Source: Lachnospiraceae bacterium
GTDB lineage: Bacteria; Bacillota; Clostridia; Lachnospirales; Lachnospiraceae
Assembly: GCA_017540265.1 (NCBI GenBank)
Contig: JAFYBJ010000057.1
Coordinates: 1 to 64,000, forward strand
Reading direction: 5' to 3'
Length of the DNA: 64,000 bases
Numbering within the stretch: position 1 is the stretch's first letter; each line of letters opens with the position of its first letter. The translations under genes were made by a program, and so were the position numbers. The notes beneath the pieces were generated by a model. That model was not told where the DNA came from, made no database searches, and saw only the letters and a program-made list of their open reading frames with translations. This document shows, piece after piece, positions 24,569-35,672 of the stretch.

Positions 24569-25312
24569 ATGAGAGAACTTGTAAAGAATGAGCTTGCAAA
24601 GCTTGGTGCAGGATTAAGTGATGAGCAGGCAGTGAGCTTTGAAAAATATTATGAGCTTTTAGTTTCCTGGAATAAGAAGGTAAATCTTACGGCCATTACC
24701 GAAAAGGAGGATGTGGCGGTAAAGCATTTTGCGGACAGTTTAGGGCTTGTGCTTCTTAAGGATGAAAAAAGCGTAAAACGTATCCTTGATGGTGAGGGGC
24801 TAAAGCTTATAGACGTAGGCACCGGAGCGGGGTTTCCGGGAATACCTTTAAAGATAGTATTTCCGGGCCTTAAGGTGACACTCCTCGATTCGCTGAATAA
24901 GCGTGTAAACTTTCTGAATGAAGTCATAACAGAGCTTGGTCTTAAAGGGATAGAAGCTGTTCATATGAGAGCGGAGGATGCAGCCCATGATAAGGCTTAC
25001 AGGGAAGGCTATGACATAGCGGTTTCGAGAGCCGTGGCAAATATGGCCGTGCTTTCGGAATACTGCATTCCCTTTGTTAAAAAAGGCGGATGCTTCATGG
25101 CCTACAAATCCGGTGAGTTCATCGAAAGCGGAGAGCGGGACAGTGCTTTAAAGGCGGTTAAGATACTGGGAGGAGAGCCTGTCTCATTCCATGAATATAA
25201 GCTTCCGGGAACGGATTACGGAAGGTGCATTGCAGTTATAAAAAAGACAGAGAATACGCCGAAGAAATATCCAAGAAAAGCGGGGCTCCCGTCAAAGGAG
25301 CCCCTGCAATAA
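24569..25312 (+). CDS. rsmG: 16S rRNA (guanine-N7) methyltransferase RsmG
   Basis: 247-aa RsmG (GidB), the SAM-dependent enzyme that methylates N7 of the 530-loop guanosine (G527) in 16S rRNA. The SAM-binding motif DVGTGAGFPGIPLKIVFPG is intact, followed by LLDSLNKRVNFL and VSRAVANMAVLSEY. The N-terminal LVSWNKKVNLTAI segment is also typical. The C-terminal tail KKTENTPKKYPRKAGLPS is longer and more basic than usual and runs through a GC hairpin that probably serves the opposite strand. Confidence 0.95.
   Translation: MRELVKNELAKLGAGLSDEQAVSFEKYYELLVSWNKKVNLTAITEKEDVAVKHFADSLGLVLLKDEKSVKRILDGEGLKLIDVGTGAGFPGIPLKIVFPGLKVTLLDSLNKRVNFLNEVITELGLKGIEAVHMRAEDAAHDKAYREGYDIAVSRAVANMAVLSEYCIPFVKKGGCFMAYKSGEFIESGERDSALKAVKILGGEPVSFHEYKLPGTDYGRCIAVIKKTENTPKKYPRKAGLPSKEPLQ
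25282..25304 (-). terminator. Terminator of pncB (minus strand), inside the end of rsmG
   Basis: Perfect 8-bp stem GGGGCTCC / GGAGCCCC with a 7-base loop. Read on the minus strand it is followed by GCTTTTCTT and lies 29 bases beyond the pncB stop. On the plus strand it is followed by TGCAATAAAG, which is not a T run, so it serves pncB. Confidence 0.7.
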
Positions 25313-25332
25313 AGACATTACATATATTGCCT

Positions 25333-26553
25333 TCAGTGTTCCATACGCCATTTGATGGAGCGCTGAAGGTAATCTATATATTTGGGATCTCTGCACATGT
25401 TCTTTCCTTCCACGTCGGAAAGCTTTGCGACGGGGCGTCCGTTTACTTCAACCACTTTAAGCACCTGGTTCATGTATTTTACATTGGTATCGGCTACGAT
25501 GTAAGTTCCTATGCCGAATACCACCTTTGCCCTGTCTTTAAAGGCACGCCTTATGGAATGAGCTTTTTCAAAATCAAGGCTGTCCGAGAAGAGCAGGGTC
25601 TTTTCTTTTGTATCTATTCCAAGGCTCTTATAATGTGCCAACAGCTTTTCGCCCCATTCAAAGGGATCGCCGGAATCATGACGCACGCCGTCAAAGAGCT
25701 TGGCATTTACTTTATCAAAATCCTTTAAGAAAACATCCGTGCCGATGCAGTCGGTTAAGTAGGTTCCGTTCTCGGTGCCGTATTCCTGATGCCATGCATC
25801 CATGACGAATTTGTTTGAATAAGCGGGATTCCTTTCGGGATATCCCTGGCCGATGGTCTGGATAAGCTCGTGGGCTATGGTTCCAACGGGACGTATGCCG
25901 TGCTTCTTTGCAAATTCAACATTGCTGGTGCCTACAAAGGCGCTGCCGTTAAAATCCGCGGTTGCTGCTGCAAATTTCCCGATTATCACATCGAAGGAAT
26001 GTTTTGAAAAACGTCTTCTGGTACCGAAATCGGAAAAGACACCTAACTGAAGCTCACCTTTTTTAAGCTTTTCTATCTTTTCATCTGTTCTTTTATACAG
26101 CTCTTCCTCAGCGGACGCATAGGCATCGTCTGCAAGCTCCATCTTAAACCAGGTTTCGGATATTATGCTCATAACGGGGGTCTCGCAGTAGGTTGTAAGG
26201 AACTGGGGACCCGTTACGGTAAGACTAAGCTGCTTGTCTTCGCCAAGCTTTATATCGAACCATTCATACTGGGGATGATAAATGCTCAAGAAGGATATGT
26301 AGTCCTTTGAAAGCCAGGGACAGGATCTGCTGAGATAATCAAGCTCTTCTTTCGTGAATTTAAGTGAACAGAAAGCTTTTACCTGTTCCTGTATCTCTTC
26401 TACCATTTCTGCGGTGAAGTTTCTGGATGCGGCATCCCTGTTCCTGTATTCCCATACCACATTGGCGTCGGCGTACTGATGGAGCAGGCACTGTCCCATG
26501 TTGAATTTGTAAAGATCGTTATCGAGCAGGCTTGTGATGATCTGTTCTTTCAT
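25333..26553 (-). CDS. pncB: Nicotinate phosphoribosyltransferase
   Basis: 406-aa enzyme converting nicotinate, PRPP and ATP to nicotinate mononucleotide in the NAD salvage pathway. The N-terminus LLDNDLYKFNMGQ and the phosphate-binding GVRHDSGDPFEWGEK are diagnostic. Length is normal. AGGAGG precedes the ATG by 7 bases. It follows the asparaginase gene on the same strand after 71 bases. That gap contains a TATAAT (26591-26596 on the plus-strand scale) without a good -35, so a separate weak promoter is possible. Confidence 0.95.
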   Translation of the reverse strand: MKEQIITSLLDNDLYKFNMGQCLLHQYADANVVWEYRNRDAASRNFTAEMVEEIQEQVKAFCSLKFTKEELDYLSRSCPWLSKDYISFLSIYHPQYEWFDIKLGEDKQLSLTVTGPQFLTTYCETPVMSIISETWFKMELADDAYASAEEELYKRTDEKIEKLKKGELQLGVFSDFGTRRRFSKHSFDVIIGKFAAATADFNGSAFVGTSNVEFAKKHGIRPVGTIAHELIQTIGQGYPERNPAYSNKFVMDAWHQEYGTENGTYLTDCIGTDVFLKDFDKVNAKLFDGVRHDSGDPFEWGEKLLAHYKSLGIDTKEKTLLFSDSLDFEKAHSIRRAFKDRAKVVFGIGTYIVADTNVKYMNQVLKVVEVNGRPVAKLSDVEGKNMCRDPKYIDYLQRSIKWRMEH

Positions 26554-26624
26554 TTTTTGTCCTCCTGTCCTTGGGGCGTTATATCATACAATTATATCAC
26601 TTTGGCGGTATTAATATTGTTTTT

Positions 26625-27590
26625 TTATGAGCACCAGAGCCTCATGTACAGCGAGACAGGGGTGATATCCGGGACAGGGATCAGATGAAGCTTATCAAAA
26701 CTCTTCGTGCTCTCGTAGGTGATGCCCTTTATGGTGCCGGTTATATATACGGGGATATTTTTTTCATATGCTTCCAGACAAAAGGCATGGGTATCTTCCG
26801 ATTCTGTGTTTATGGTGCCGGAATGGAAGCTTTCGAATATGATATAACGTATTTCGCTACTGATATCCGGATATTTCATGCCCGGGAAGGCTTTGAGCCT
26901 CAGTATGTGTTTTGCGGGCTCCGGGAAAACATCTGTCATTTCAGAGGCAGAGGGCAGAGTTTCCGACAGCTTTAAAAGGCAGTCCCGGTATTTGCTGTCA
27001 TCGTATAAGATGTTTGGCGAAAGTATATTGTTATCCGACGTGCAGACATGCATAGTGCCTATTGACCGGAGTTCATCATCGTATATATCCGCTTCCGTCA
27101 GATAAAGGGGGCGGTGTATATAGACGGTGCCGTTGTGATTCCTGTAAGGGACATAAACGCCGCGCATTCCGGCGTTTATGATATCCGCGGCGGCTTTAAG
27201 ATTATCGGTGCCGCAGGCTTCGGGATCGGAAAGGGGCTTATCCGAGGATACGAAGCAAACGGGGATGCAGTCCGGATCAAGGGAGAGCATAAGTGCGGCC
27301 GCTGTATAAGAGAGGGTATCGGTGCCGTGAGTCACCACGATGCCGTCAAAGTCTTCTTTTGCTTTTTCTTTTACAAGCTTTGTTAAAAAACTTATTTTTT
27401 TCCCGCTCATATTTTCACTGAGTGTTATGAAGGGGGTCATGATCTCAAAGTTTATGTTATTAAAAGTTTCGGGATATTTCTTCTTAAAGGCATCCAGTAT
27501 CAGCAGTGAAGGCTCGTCAGAGGTGCCGGTATATGAGCCCTTTATCACGCTTCCTATGGTTCCGCCTGTGGTGATAAACAGGATATGCAT
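26625..27590 (-). CDS. L-asparaginase (type I-like)
   Basis: 321-aa amidohydrolase converting L-asparagine to aspartate and ammonia. Both catalytic Thr motifs are present: ITTGGTIGSV near the N-terminus and VVTHGTDTLSYTAAAL. No signal peptide, so a cytosolic type I enzyme is likely. The start at 27590 is preferred because AAAGGAG lies about 8 bases upstream; the frame is open for 21 more codons without an equally good site. Next to pncB on the same strand, possibly for aspartate supply to NAD synthesis, though that link is inference. Confidence 0.88.
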   Translation of the reverse strand: MHILFITTGGTIGSVIKGSYTGTSDEPSLLILDAFKKKYPETFNNINFEIMTPFITLSENMSGKKISFLTKLVKEKAKEDFDGIVVTHGTDTLSYTAAALMLSLDPDCIPVCFVSSDKPLSDPEACGTDNLKAAADIINAGMRGVYVPYRNHNGTVYIHRPLYLTEADIYDDELRSIGTMHVCTSDNNILSPNILYDDSKYRDCLLKLSETLPSASEMTDVFPEPAKHILRLKAFPGMKYPDISSEIRYIIFESFHSGTINTESEDTHAFCLEAYEKNIPVYITGTIKGITYESTKSFDKLHLIPVPDITPVSLYMRLWCS

Positions 27591-27696
27591 CCATAAGTCT
27601 CCTTTTGTCAGATCTGTTTTCCATACTTTAAGCGAAGAAGGCATATTTTTCAACCGGTCTGTTTTCTGCAGGAGTATATTTTAATAGGAAAGGAAC

Positions 27697-27725
27697 TTGA
27701 TTTTATACATATTAGCATGTAGAAT
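27697..27725 (+). promoter_or_regulatory. Promoter of tRNA-Ala
   Basis: TTGATT (27697-27702), 17 bases, TAGAAT (27720-27725). The predicted start lies within a few bases of the mature tRNA 5' end at 27736. Confidence 0.75.
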
Positions 27726-27735
27726 GATTGCGTTC

Positions 27736-27808
27736 GGGGACGTAGCTCAGCTGGGAGAGCGCAGCGTTCGCAACGCTGAGGCCGGGGGTTCGAACCCCCT
27801 CGTCTCCA
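27736..27808 (+). tRNA. tRNA-Ala (anticodon CGC)
   Basis: 73-nt cloverleaf. The acceptor stem GGGGACG / CGTCTCC contains the G3-U70 wobble pair that identifies alanine tRNAs. The anticodon stem CAGCG / CGCTG encloses the loop TTCGCAA with anticodon CGC, and the T arm is GGGGGTTCGAACCCCC. The discriminator is A and CCA is not encoded. It reads GCG codons. Confidence 0.97.
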
Positions 27809-27841
27809 TTCAAAATTCTTACATATCGGAGAAAGATCATC

Positions 27842-28708
27842 ATGAAAAATTATAAAGCCAATATCATATCGCTTGCAATGATAATAGCGGGCGCTGTGCT
27901 GGCGGCTTTCTCCATTGAAGAATTCTTAAGCCCGAATAGGATCTTTGACGGCGGTGTCACCGGTGCATCCATGATACTGGTTTCAAAGATCCCGGTAAGT
28001 CTGGGTATCATGGTCGTTCTTTTAAATATACCGTTCTTTATGGTGGGATATAAGAGGCTTGGGCGCGTGTTCATAGTAAAGTCCGTGGTGGCTATAGCCA
28101 CTTTCTCTCTGTCGCTTTCCGTATTTGAATCCATGGAACAGATAACAAGGGATCCGCTGCTTGCTACCATATTCGGCGCACTGTTTCTTGGCTGCGGCGT
28201 GGGACTTGTACTGAGAGCCGGCGGCTGTCTTGATGGCACTGAGATAGTGGGCATACTGGTAAGCAGGAAGAGCGACTTTTCCACGGGCAGGGTTGTCCTG
28301 CTCATAAATGTAGTCATATATTTTGTTGCAGGCCTGATCTTTGGTATAGACAGCGGAATGTATTCCATGGTGATGTATTTCATTACTTCAAAGGTGATAG
28401 ATATCGTAGACACGGGCATGAACGGTTCAAAGGCCGTAATGATGGTCACGACGGATGGAAGAAAGGCTGCCGATGAGATATATAACCGTCTCGGAAGGAC
28501 GGTGACTTTCTTACGGGGCGAGGGACTGGTTTCCGGCTCGGGGAAGGATGTGCTTTACTGCGTTGTGAGCAGAGCTGAGATATCGGAACTCAAGACGATA
28601 ATCAAATCACTGGATGCCAGCTCCTTTACAACAGTCACCGATATTACGGAAGTGATAGGAAATCACATAAAGAGCACTAAAAAGCCTCCGGTAAATGAAG
28701 AGGAATGA
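27842..28708 (+). CDS. YitT family membrane protein
   Basis: 288-aa member of the YitT/DUF161 family: about six TM helices with EEFLSPNRIFDGGVTGASMI near the N-terminus and the repeated LRAGGCLDGTEIVGIL element, then a soluble DUF2179 domain (VMMVTTDGRKAADEIY, TFLRGEGLVSG). Substrate is unknown for most of the family. The gene begins 34 bases after the tRNA; a weak GGAG lies upstream of the ATG. It ends 24 bases before the atp promoter. Confidence 0.9.
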   Translation: MKNYKANIISLAMIIAGAVLAAFSIEEFLSPNRIFDGGVTGASMILVSKIPVSLGIMVVLLNIPFFMVGYKRLGRVFIVKSVVAIATFSLSLSVFESMEQITRDPLLATIFGALFLGCGVGLVLRAGGCLDGTEIVGILVSRKSDFSTGRVVLLINVVIYFVAGLIFGIDSGMYSMVMYFITSKVIDIVDTGMNGSKAVMMVTTDGRKAADEIYNRLGRTVTFLRGEGLVSGSGKDVLYCVVSRAEISELKTIIKSLDASSFTTVTDITEVIGNHIKSTKKPPVNEEE

Positions 28709-28732
28709 TATTCGCCGCAAGTACATTTCCGG

Positions 28733-28761
28733 TGGACAAATATCCGTTTTCTGATTATAAT
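28733..28761 (+). promoter_or_regulatory. Promoter of the ATP synthase operon
   Basis: TGGACA (28733-28738), 17 bases, TATAAT (28756-28761), one mismatch from the sigma-A consensus. The predicted start near 28768 almost coincides with the ATG of atpZ at 28769. Confidence 0.75.
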
Positions 28762-28768
28762 GTACCGG

Positions 28769-29080
28769 ATGGACCGCTCAGAGGAAAAGAGACGGAAAGA
28801 CAGAAGGGAAGCGGCAAAGCTCCTTACGATGGTGAGCCAGTTTGCTTTCACCATGCTGACGCCGGTGCTTGGATGTTTCTTTGCAGGGCTGTGGCTTGAT
28901 AAAAAGCTCGGCACCGGATTTCTTGCGGTATTGCTTTTCTTTATAGGCACGCTTGCCGGTTTTACAGGAGTTTACAAACTTGCAAAGGAATTCATGGGGG
29001 GGAACGGAATGGCCCCCGGAAGCGCGAAGGACACTGAAAGCGCTGTGGACAGGGATACTGATATCGGGTCTCATAGCTGA
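28769..29080 (+). CDS. atpZ: AtpZ/AtpI-type small membrane protein
   Basis: 103-aa protein: a basic N-terminus (RSEEKRRKDRREAAK) and two TM helices with FFAGLWLDKKLGTGF between them, which is the AtpZ (ATPase gene 1) pattern. These proteins help assembly of the c ring or Mg2+/ion handling of the ATP synthase. An in-frame ATG at 28760 overlaps the -10 hexamer, so I chose 28769. No Shine-Dalgarno sequence is visible, which makes a leaderless mRNA plausible. It overlaps the next gene by about 100 bases. Confidence 0.8.
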   Translation: MDRSEEKRRKDRREAAKLLTMVSQFAFTMLTPVLGCFFAGLWLDKKLGTGFLAVLLFFIGTLAGFTGVYKLAKEFMGGNGMAPGSAKDTESAVDRDTDIGSHS

Positions 29081-29561
29081 GGCGGTTCTTATTATTTTTT
29101 TTGACAGGCCCGTATACAGGAGCGCGGGTCTTATCATCGGAGCGGTATGTGCCTGCTTTATGGCATGGCATATGGGATACAGCATAATAAAGAGCTGTGA
29201 CTTTGATGAAAAAGGCGCTATGGCAGTGATGCGTAAGGGCGCTGTTTTGAGGTTTTTGGCAGAAGCGGTGATCATGTGCACAGCCTGCATTTCGGGGCTT
29301 GCGGATCCCGTCAGCATGTTTGCCGGGATGTTCTTACTTAAGATAGCGGCATATGCGGCGCCGTTTACGGAAAGATTCCTGCCTGTGACGGAGGCTTTGA
29401 AGACTGTTCACACCCCACCTGCTGATGAGGAACGGGACGCTTTCGGATATACAAAGGCGGAAAGGGCAGCCCTTGATGAGGAACTGCTTAAACAGCCGGA
29501 GTGGAAGCGCAGGGAAATAGAAAAGATGCGGAAGGATTTTGATGATGCTTTTAACCATTGA
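28980..29561 (+). CDS. AtpI-like membrane protein
   Basis: About 193-aa protein with roughly four TM helices and a charged C-terminal tail (AERDAL-like region, WKRREIEKMRKDFDDAFNH). Its place between atpZ and atpB matches AtpI-like subunits in clostridial atp operons. The start is uncertain: the TTG at 28980 has GGAG at 28967 and lies inside atpZ; another in-frame TTG is at 28953. The reading frame ends inside the start region of atpB, so the genes are translationally coupled. Confidence 0.7.
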   Translation: MQRNSWGGTEWPPEARRTLKALWTGILISGLIAEAVLIIFFDRPVYRSAGLIIGAVCACFMAWHMGYSIIKSCDFDEKGAMAVMRKGAVLRFLAEAVIMCTACISGLADPVSMFAGMFLLKIAAYAAPFTERFLPVTEALKTVHTPPADEERDAFGYTKAERAALDEELLKQPEWKRREIEKMRKDFDDAFNH

Positions 29562-30258
29562 TGATTTCAGTGCAGACAGCTTCATGGTGGGCGGGGTATT
29601 CCCGCTGCATTTCGGGGATACCACTCTCTGGATCACAAGCACACATATTTGTCTGCTGATAGTTGTTCTCACACTTACGATCTTTTCTTTTTTCGCAAGG
29701 GCTGCCATGGAAAAGAGCGGTGATGTTCCCAAGGGCCTTGCCAATATCGTGGAAATGATCGTGGAACTCTTAGACGGCATAGTTAAGGGCACCATGGGAA
29801 AGCATGCCGGGCCTTTTAAGAATTATATCGGTTCCATATTTATCTTTATATTATTTTCGAATCTTTCAGGACTTCTCGGGCTTCGTCCCCCCACTGCCGA
29901 TTACGGTGTCACATTCCCGCTCGGCATACTCACGTTCACACTTATCACATTCAATAAATTCAAATATCAGAAGGTGAGCGGCGTGATAAAGGGACTTTGC
30001 GATCCCTGGCCTTTCTGGCTGCCTATAAATCTTATCGGTGATTTTGCGGTGCCTATATCACTTTCACTCAGGCTTTTTGCAAACATACTTTCCGGAACGG
30101 TCATGATGTCATTGGTTTACGGACTGCTTTCCACGATAGCTTATGCATGGCCTGCGGCATTGCATGTATATTTTGATATGTTCTCCGGCGCGATCCAGAC
30201 ATACGTGTTCTGTATGCTGACGATGACTTACATAGCAAGCGCCAGGGACACAGACTGA
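29542..30258 (+). CDS. atpB: ATP synthase F0 subunit a
   Basis: 238-aa stator channel subunit that passes ions to and from the c ring. The signature SLRLFANILSGTVMM contains the essential Arg of TM helix 5, and about six TM helices are visible. The start is one of two adjacent ATGs (29542, 29545), 8-10 bases after an AAGGA. It overlaps the previous gene by 20 bases. Confidence 0.95.
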   Translation: MMLLTIDDFSADSFMVGGVFPLHFGDTTLWITSTHICLLIVVLTLTIFSFFARAAMEKSGDVPKGLANIVEMIVELLDGIVKGTMGKHAGPFKNYIGSIFIFILFSNLSGLLGLRPPTADYGVTFPLGILTFTLITFNKFKYQKVSGVIKGLCDPWPFWLPINLIGDFAVPISLSLRLFANILSGTVMMSLVYGLLSTIAYAWPAALHVYFDMFSGAIQTYVFCMLTMTYIASARDTD

Positions 30259-30313
30259 CCATAGGAAAATACGGTGCGCAAGTGCCGTGTGATATAGAAA
30301 ACGAAAAATCGTT

Positions 30314-30322
30314 TGCTATAAT
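30314..30322 (+). promoter_or_regulatory. Extended -10 promoter candidate before atpE
   Basis: TGCTATAAT matches the extended -10 exactly, in the 99-base gap between atpB and atpE, 35 bases before the ATG. An extra promoter here would raise synthesis of the c subunit, which is needed in about ten copies per complex. Confidence 0.5.
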
Positions 30323-30324
30323 AA

Positions 30325-30609
<285 letters not shown>

Positions 30610-30650
30610 GTTATTTTCGGGGAATATCCCGGGAAAGGAGACTATAAGGC

Positions 30651-31205
30651 TTGAATATAGACTTGAACATGCTCCTTACGGAGACTATGGAGCCCAGGCT
30701 TTTCGGCCTGGATCTGCAGCTTTTGTTTGATTCGGGGCTTACACTGCTTGCGGTGTTCGTTCTTTTTCTTGTACTTTCCTACAATCTCTTCAATCCTGCA
30801 AGGAAGATCCTTGAGGGCCGCAGCGAGAGGATAAAGAATGATCTTGACTCCGCCGCAAAAGATAAAGAAGAGGCGGCAAAGCTGAAAGAGGAATACGAAG
30901 CAAAGCTTAAAGAGGCGGATAAAGAGGCAGAGCGTATACTTGCCGAGGCGAGAAAGCGCGGGCTTGCCAATGAGGAACGCATCTGTGAGGAGGCAAAGAA
31001 GGATGCCGCCGGCATCATAGAAAGAGCGAAGGCTGAGGCTGAACTCGAAAAGAAGAAGGCAGGAGACGAAGTGAAGCAGGAAATGATAAATGTAGCTTCG
31101 TTAATGGCTGCGAAGGTGGTTGCGAAGAATATCGACACCACCATCCAGGATGAACTTGTGGAAGATACGCTTAAAGCGATAGGTGAGAGCACATGGCAAA
31201 GCTAG
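30651..31205 (+). CDS. atpF: ATP synthase F0 subunit b
   Basis: 184-aa peripheral stalk subunit: a short N-terminus, one TM helix (LTLLAVFVLFLVLSYNLF), then a long charged coiled coil with the AARKILEGRSERI-like beginning. The TTG at 30651 is placed about 10 bases after AAAGGAG and is preferred; the ATG at 30669 has no comparable site. It overlaps atpH by 13 bases. Confidence 0.95.
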   Translation: MNIDLNMLLTETMEPRLFGLDLQLLFDSGLTLLAVFVLFLVLSYNLFNPARKILEGRSERIKNDLDSAAKDKEEAAKLKEEYEAKLKEADKEAERILAEARKRGLANEERICEEAKKDAAGIIERAKAEAELEKKKAGDEVKQEMINVASLMAAKVVAKNIDTTIQDELVEDTLKAIGESTWQS

Positions 31206-31741
31206 CATCTGAAATCTACGGGAAGGCGCTTTTTTCCCTTGCTGTCACGGAGAATACAGTGGATGAGCTTTATGAGGAAGCAGAGCTTCTTTCGGAAGTT
31301 ATGAAGACTACTCCTGAATTTCTCATGATGATGAATCATCCGAAGCTCACAAGAGAGGAAAAGGAAGGCGTAATAAAGGATGTGTTCGGAGGCAGGGTCT
31401 CTGCATACTTCGAAGGATTCCTTCGCGTGCTTCTCGACAAGGAACGCTTCTCAGAACTTCCCGGAGTTATAGCCTGCTTTCAGAGCCTGGTAAGGGAGTA
31501 TAAGGGAACGGGAGTTGCCTATGTGTCATCTCCCATGGCTTTATCCGACAAGCAGGAAAAGGCCATTGAGGCAAAGCTCCTTGAGACTACAAAATACAAG
31601 GATATGGAGATGCATTATTCTGTTGACGAGAGTCTTATAGGCGGTCTTGTGATAAAGATCGGCGACAGGGTGGTGGATTCCAGCATAAAGACAAAGCTTG
31701 AGGGACTTACGCGTTATTTAAAGAATTCTCAGGCAGTATGA
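31193..31741 (+). CDS. atpH: ATP synthase F1 subunit delta
   Basis: 182-aa stalk subunit joining b to the alpha3beta3 head. The N-terminal KLASEIYGKALFSLA and the C-terminal DESLIGGLVIKIGDRVVDSSI are diagnostic of the OSCP/delta family. Start codon lies inside the end of atpF. Confidence 0.95.
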   Translation: MAKLASEIYGKALFSLAVTENTVDELYEEAELLSEVMKTTPEFLMMMNHPKLTREEKEGVIKDVFGGRVSAYFEGFLRVLLDKERFSELPGVIACFQSLVREYKGTGVAYVSSPMALSDKQEKAIEAKLLETTKYKDMEMHYSVDESLIGGLVIKIGDRVVDSSIKTKLEGLTRYLKNSQAV

Positions 31742-31779
31742 TTTTTCAATAATTTTTTCAGAAAGGTGCGGACAGATCC

Positions 31780-33285
31780 ATGAATTTAAGACCAGAAGAA
31801 ATCAGTTCGGTGATCAGGGATCAGATAAAGAGATACGCTGACAAGCTTGAAGTCTCCGAAACAGGTACTGTCATCCAGGTCGCTGATGGTGTTGTCAGGA
31901 TCCACGGTCTTGAGAAGGCTATGCAGAGTGAACTGCTGGAATTCCCCGGCGGCGTATACGGCATGGTCATGAACCTGGAAGAGGACAATGTGGGTGCGGT
32001 GCTTTTAGGTGCATCGGGCAATATCTCCGAGGGTGATACCGTAAAGACTACGGGCAGAGTTGTGGAGGTGCCAGTAGGTGATGCCATGCTGGGACGTGTG
32101 GTAAATGCCCTGGGACAGCCCATAGACGGCAAGGGACCGGTTGATACCGGAAAATTCCGCCAGATAGAGCGAGTGGCTTCCGGCGTTATCACAAGACAGT
32201 CTGTTGATACTCCTCTTCAGACCGGTATAAAGGCTATCGATTCCATGGTGCCCATTGGAAGAGGTCAGCGTGAGCTTATCATAGGCGACCGCCAGACCGG
32301 TAAGACAGCGATCGCTATCGATACCATAATCAACCAGAAGGGCCAGGGTGTGAAATGTATCTATGTTGCAATAGGCCAGAAAGCATCCACCGTGGCAAAT
32401 ATCGTTAAGACACTGGAAGAATACGGCGCCATGAATTACACGACAGTGGTGGCTTCCACTGCATCGGAATTAGCGCCCCTTCAGTATATAGCGCCTTACG
32501 CAGGATGTGCGATAGGTGAGGAGTGGATGGAGAACGGAGAAGATGTGCTTGTGATCTATGATGATCTTTCAAAGCATGCCACCGCTTACAGAACACTCTC
32601 CCTGCTGCTCAGACGTCCGCCCGGACGTGAGGCTTATCCCGGCGATGTCTTCTACCTGCATTCAAGGCTTCTTGAAAGAGCTGCCAGGATGAACAAGGAT
32701 TACGGCGGAGGATCGCTTACGGCTCTGCCCATAATAGAGACACAGGCAGGCGATGTTTCGGCATATATCCCCACAAACGTCATCTCCATCACAGACGGGC
32801 AGATCTATCTTGAAACGGAAATGTTCAATTCCGGCTTCCGTCCGGCCATCAATGCGGGTCTTTCCGTGTCCCGAGTGGGTGGTTCGGCACAGATCAAGGC
32901 CATGAAGAAGATAGCGGGTCCCATACGACTCGAGCTTGCACAGTACAGAGAGCTTGCAGCTTTCTCCCAGTTCGGTTCCGACCTGGATGCCGATACAAAG
33001 GAGCGTCTTGCACAGGGTGAGCGCATAAGGGAGATGTTAAAGCAGCCCCAGTACAAGCCCATGCCGGTTGAAAAGCAGATAATCATCATATATGCTGCCA
33101 CCAAGAAGTATCTTCTTGATGTGGATGTGGATAAGGTGCTTCGTTTTGAAACCGAACTCTTTGATTTCATTGATACAAAATATGCCGAGATCCCCGAGGA
33201 GATCCGCACTAAGAAGGAAATGTCAAAAGAGATCGAAGATAAGCTTGTAAAAGCGATAGAGGAATTCAAGAAAGATTTTCATTAA
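31780..33285 (+). CDS. atpA: ATP synthase F1 subunit alpha
   Basis: 501-aa non-catalytic nucleotide-binding subunit. The P-loop [11 protein letters not shown] and the signature [16 protein letters not shown] are present, with normal length. AAAGGTG upstream of the ATG acts as a weak ribosome site, 38 bases after atpH. Confidence 0.98.
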   Translation: MNLRPEEISSVIRDQIKRYADKLEVSETGTVIQVADGVVRIHGLEKAMQSELLEFPGGVYGMVMNLEEDNVGAVLLGASGNISEGDTVKTTGRVVEVPVGDAMLGRVVNALGQPIDGKGPVDTGKFRQIERVASGVITRQSVDTPLQTGIKAIDSMVPIGRGQRELIIGDRQTGKTAIAIDTIINQKGQGVKCIYVAIGQKASTVANIVKTLEEYGAMNYTTVVASTASELAPLQYIAPYAGCAIGEEWMENGEDVLVIYDDLSKHATAYRTLSLLLRRPPGREAYPGDVFYLHSRLLERAARMNKDYGGGSLTALPIIETQAGDVSAYIPTNVISITDGQIYLETEMFNSGFRPAINAGLSVSRVGGSAQIKAMKKIAGPIRLELAQYRELAAFSQFGSDLDADTKERLAQGERIREMLKQPQYKPMPVEKQIIIIYAATKKYLLDVDVDKVLRFETELFDFIDTKYAEIPEEIRTKKEMSKEIEDKLVKAIEEFKKDFH

Positions 33286-33305
33286 GTGCCCGGGAGTTTT
33301 GATCT

Positions 33306-34190
33306 ATGGCTTCAATGAAGGATATTAAGAGACGCCGCTCCAGTATCGAGAGCACGCAGCAGATCACAAAGGCGATGAAACTCGTCTCCACCGTGAAGCT
33401 GCAGCGCGCAAAGCAGAGAGCGGAACAGTCCGAACATTATTTCAATTCCATATATGATACCGTAAGCTCCATACTCGCAAGAGCAAAGGGCATAGATCAT
33501 CCCTATCTGAGGGAAGGGAAGAGCGGCAAGAAGGCTGTTATTCTCATTACTTCGAACAAGGGACTTGCCGGCGGATATAATTCCAATGTGATAAAGCTTA
33601 TCACAAAGAATGAATCCTTTAATCCGGAGAATACAAAGATATATGCCATAGGTATAAAGGGCAGGGATGCCATGCGTCATGCCGGTTTCGAGATCATGAA
33701 GGATTTCTCCGAAGCGATAGAGGCACCGGCATACAGGGACGGAGCCGAGGTGACAAAGGAGCTGCTTGCAGGTTTTGAAGCGGGAGAGATAAGCGAGATC
33801 TATCTTGCCTATACCTTCTTTAAGAATACCGTAAGCCACATTCCCACCTTGCTTAAGCTTCTGCCCGTGGATATGGAAAATAAAAAACCTTCCGAAAAGG
33901 AAGGTACGGAAAAGGAAGCTTCTCTAAAGGATGCTCCCATGAATTTTGAACCGGAGGATGAGGAGGCACTTTCCCTCATAATCCCCAAATATGTGGCCAG
34001 CCTTATATACGGTGCCATGGTGGAAGCCCAGGCTTCAGAGAATGGTGCCAGGATGCAGGCTATGGATAATGCGACAAATAATGCGGCGGAAATGATCGAC
34101 AAGCTGACGCTCCTATACAACAGGGCTCGTCAGGGCGCCATAACACAGGAACTTACGGAGATCATCGCCGGAGCAGACGCCATAAGTTAA
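33306..34190 (+). CDS. atpG: ATP synthase F1 subunit gamma
   Basis: 294-aa central shaft. The N-terminal helix KDIKRRRSSIESTQQITKAM and the C-terminal ARMQAMDNATNNAAEMI are conserved. A charged insert of about 25 residues (KKPSEKEGTEKEASLKDAP) sits in the globular domain near residue 200. A GC hairpin at 34206-34221 lies in the 69-base gap to atpD; it has no T run. Confidence 0.97.
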   Translation: MASMKDIKRRRSSIESTQQITKAMKLVSTVKLQRAKQRAEQSEHYFNSIYDTVSSILARAKGIDHPYLREGKSGKKAVILITSNKGLAGGYNSNVIKLITKNESFNPENTKIYAIGIKGRDAMRHAGFEIMKDFSEAIEAPAYRDGAEVTKELLAGFEAGEISEIYLAYTFFKNTVSHIPTLLKLLPVDMENKKPSEKEGTEKEASLKDAPMNFEPEDEEALSLIIPKYVASLIYGAMVEAQASENGARMQAMDNATNNAAEMIDKLTLLYNRARQGAITQELTEIIAGADAIS

Positions 34191-34241
34191 CAAATTGTAA
34201 CTATCACCCCCTCCGGGGTGCTGAATGTTTGCAACAAATAA

Positions 34242-35657
<1,416 letters not shown>

Positions 35658-35672
35658 AAGGAAAGCATTCAG

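Noticed and set aside
34206..34221. GC hairpin between atpG and atpD as a terminator
   Set aside because: No T run follows and atpD must be transcribed with the operon. It may stabilise or process the mRNA.
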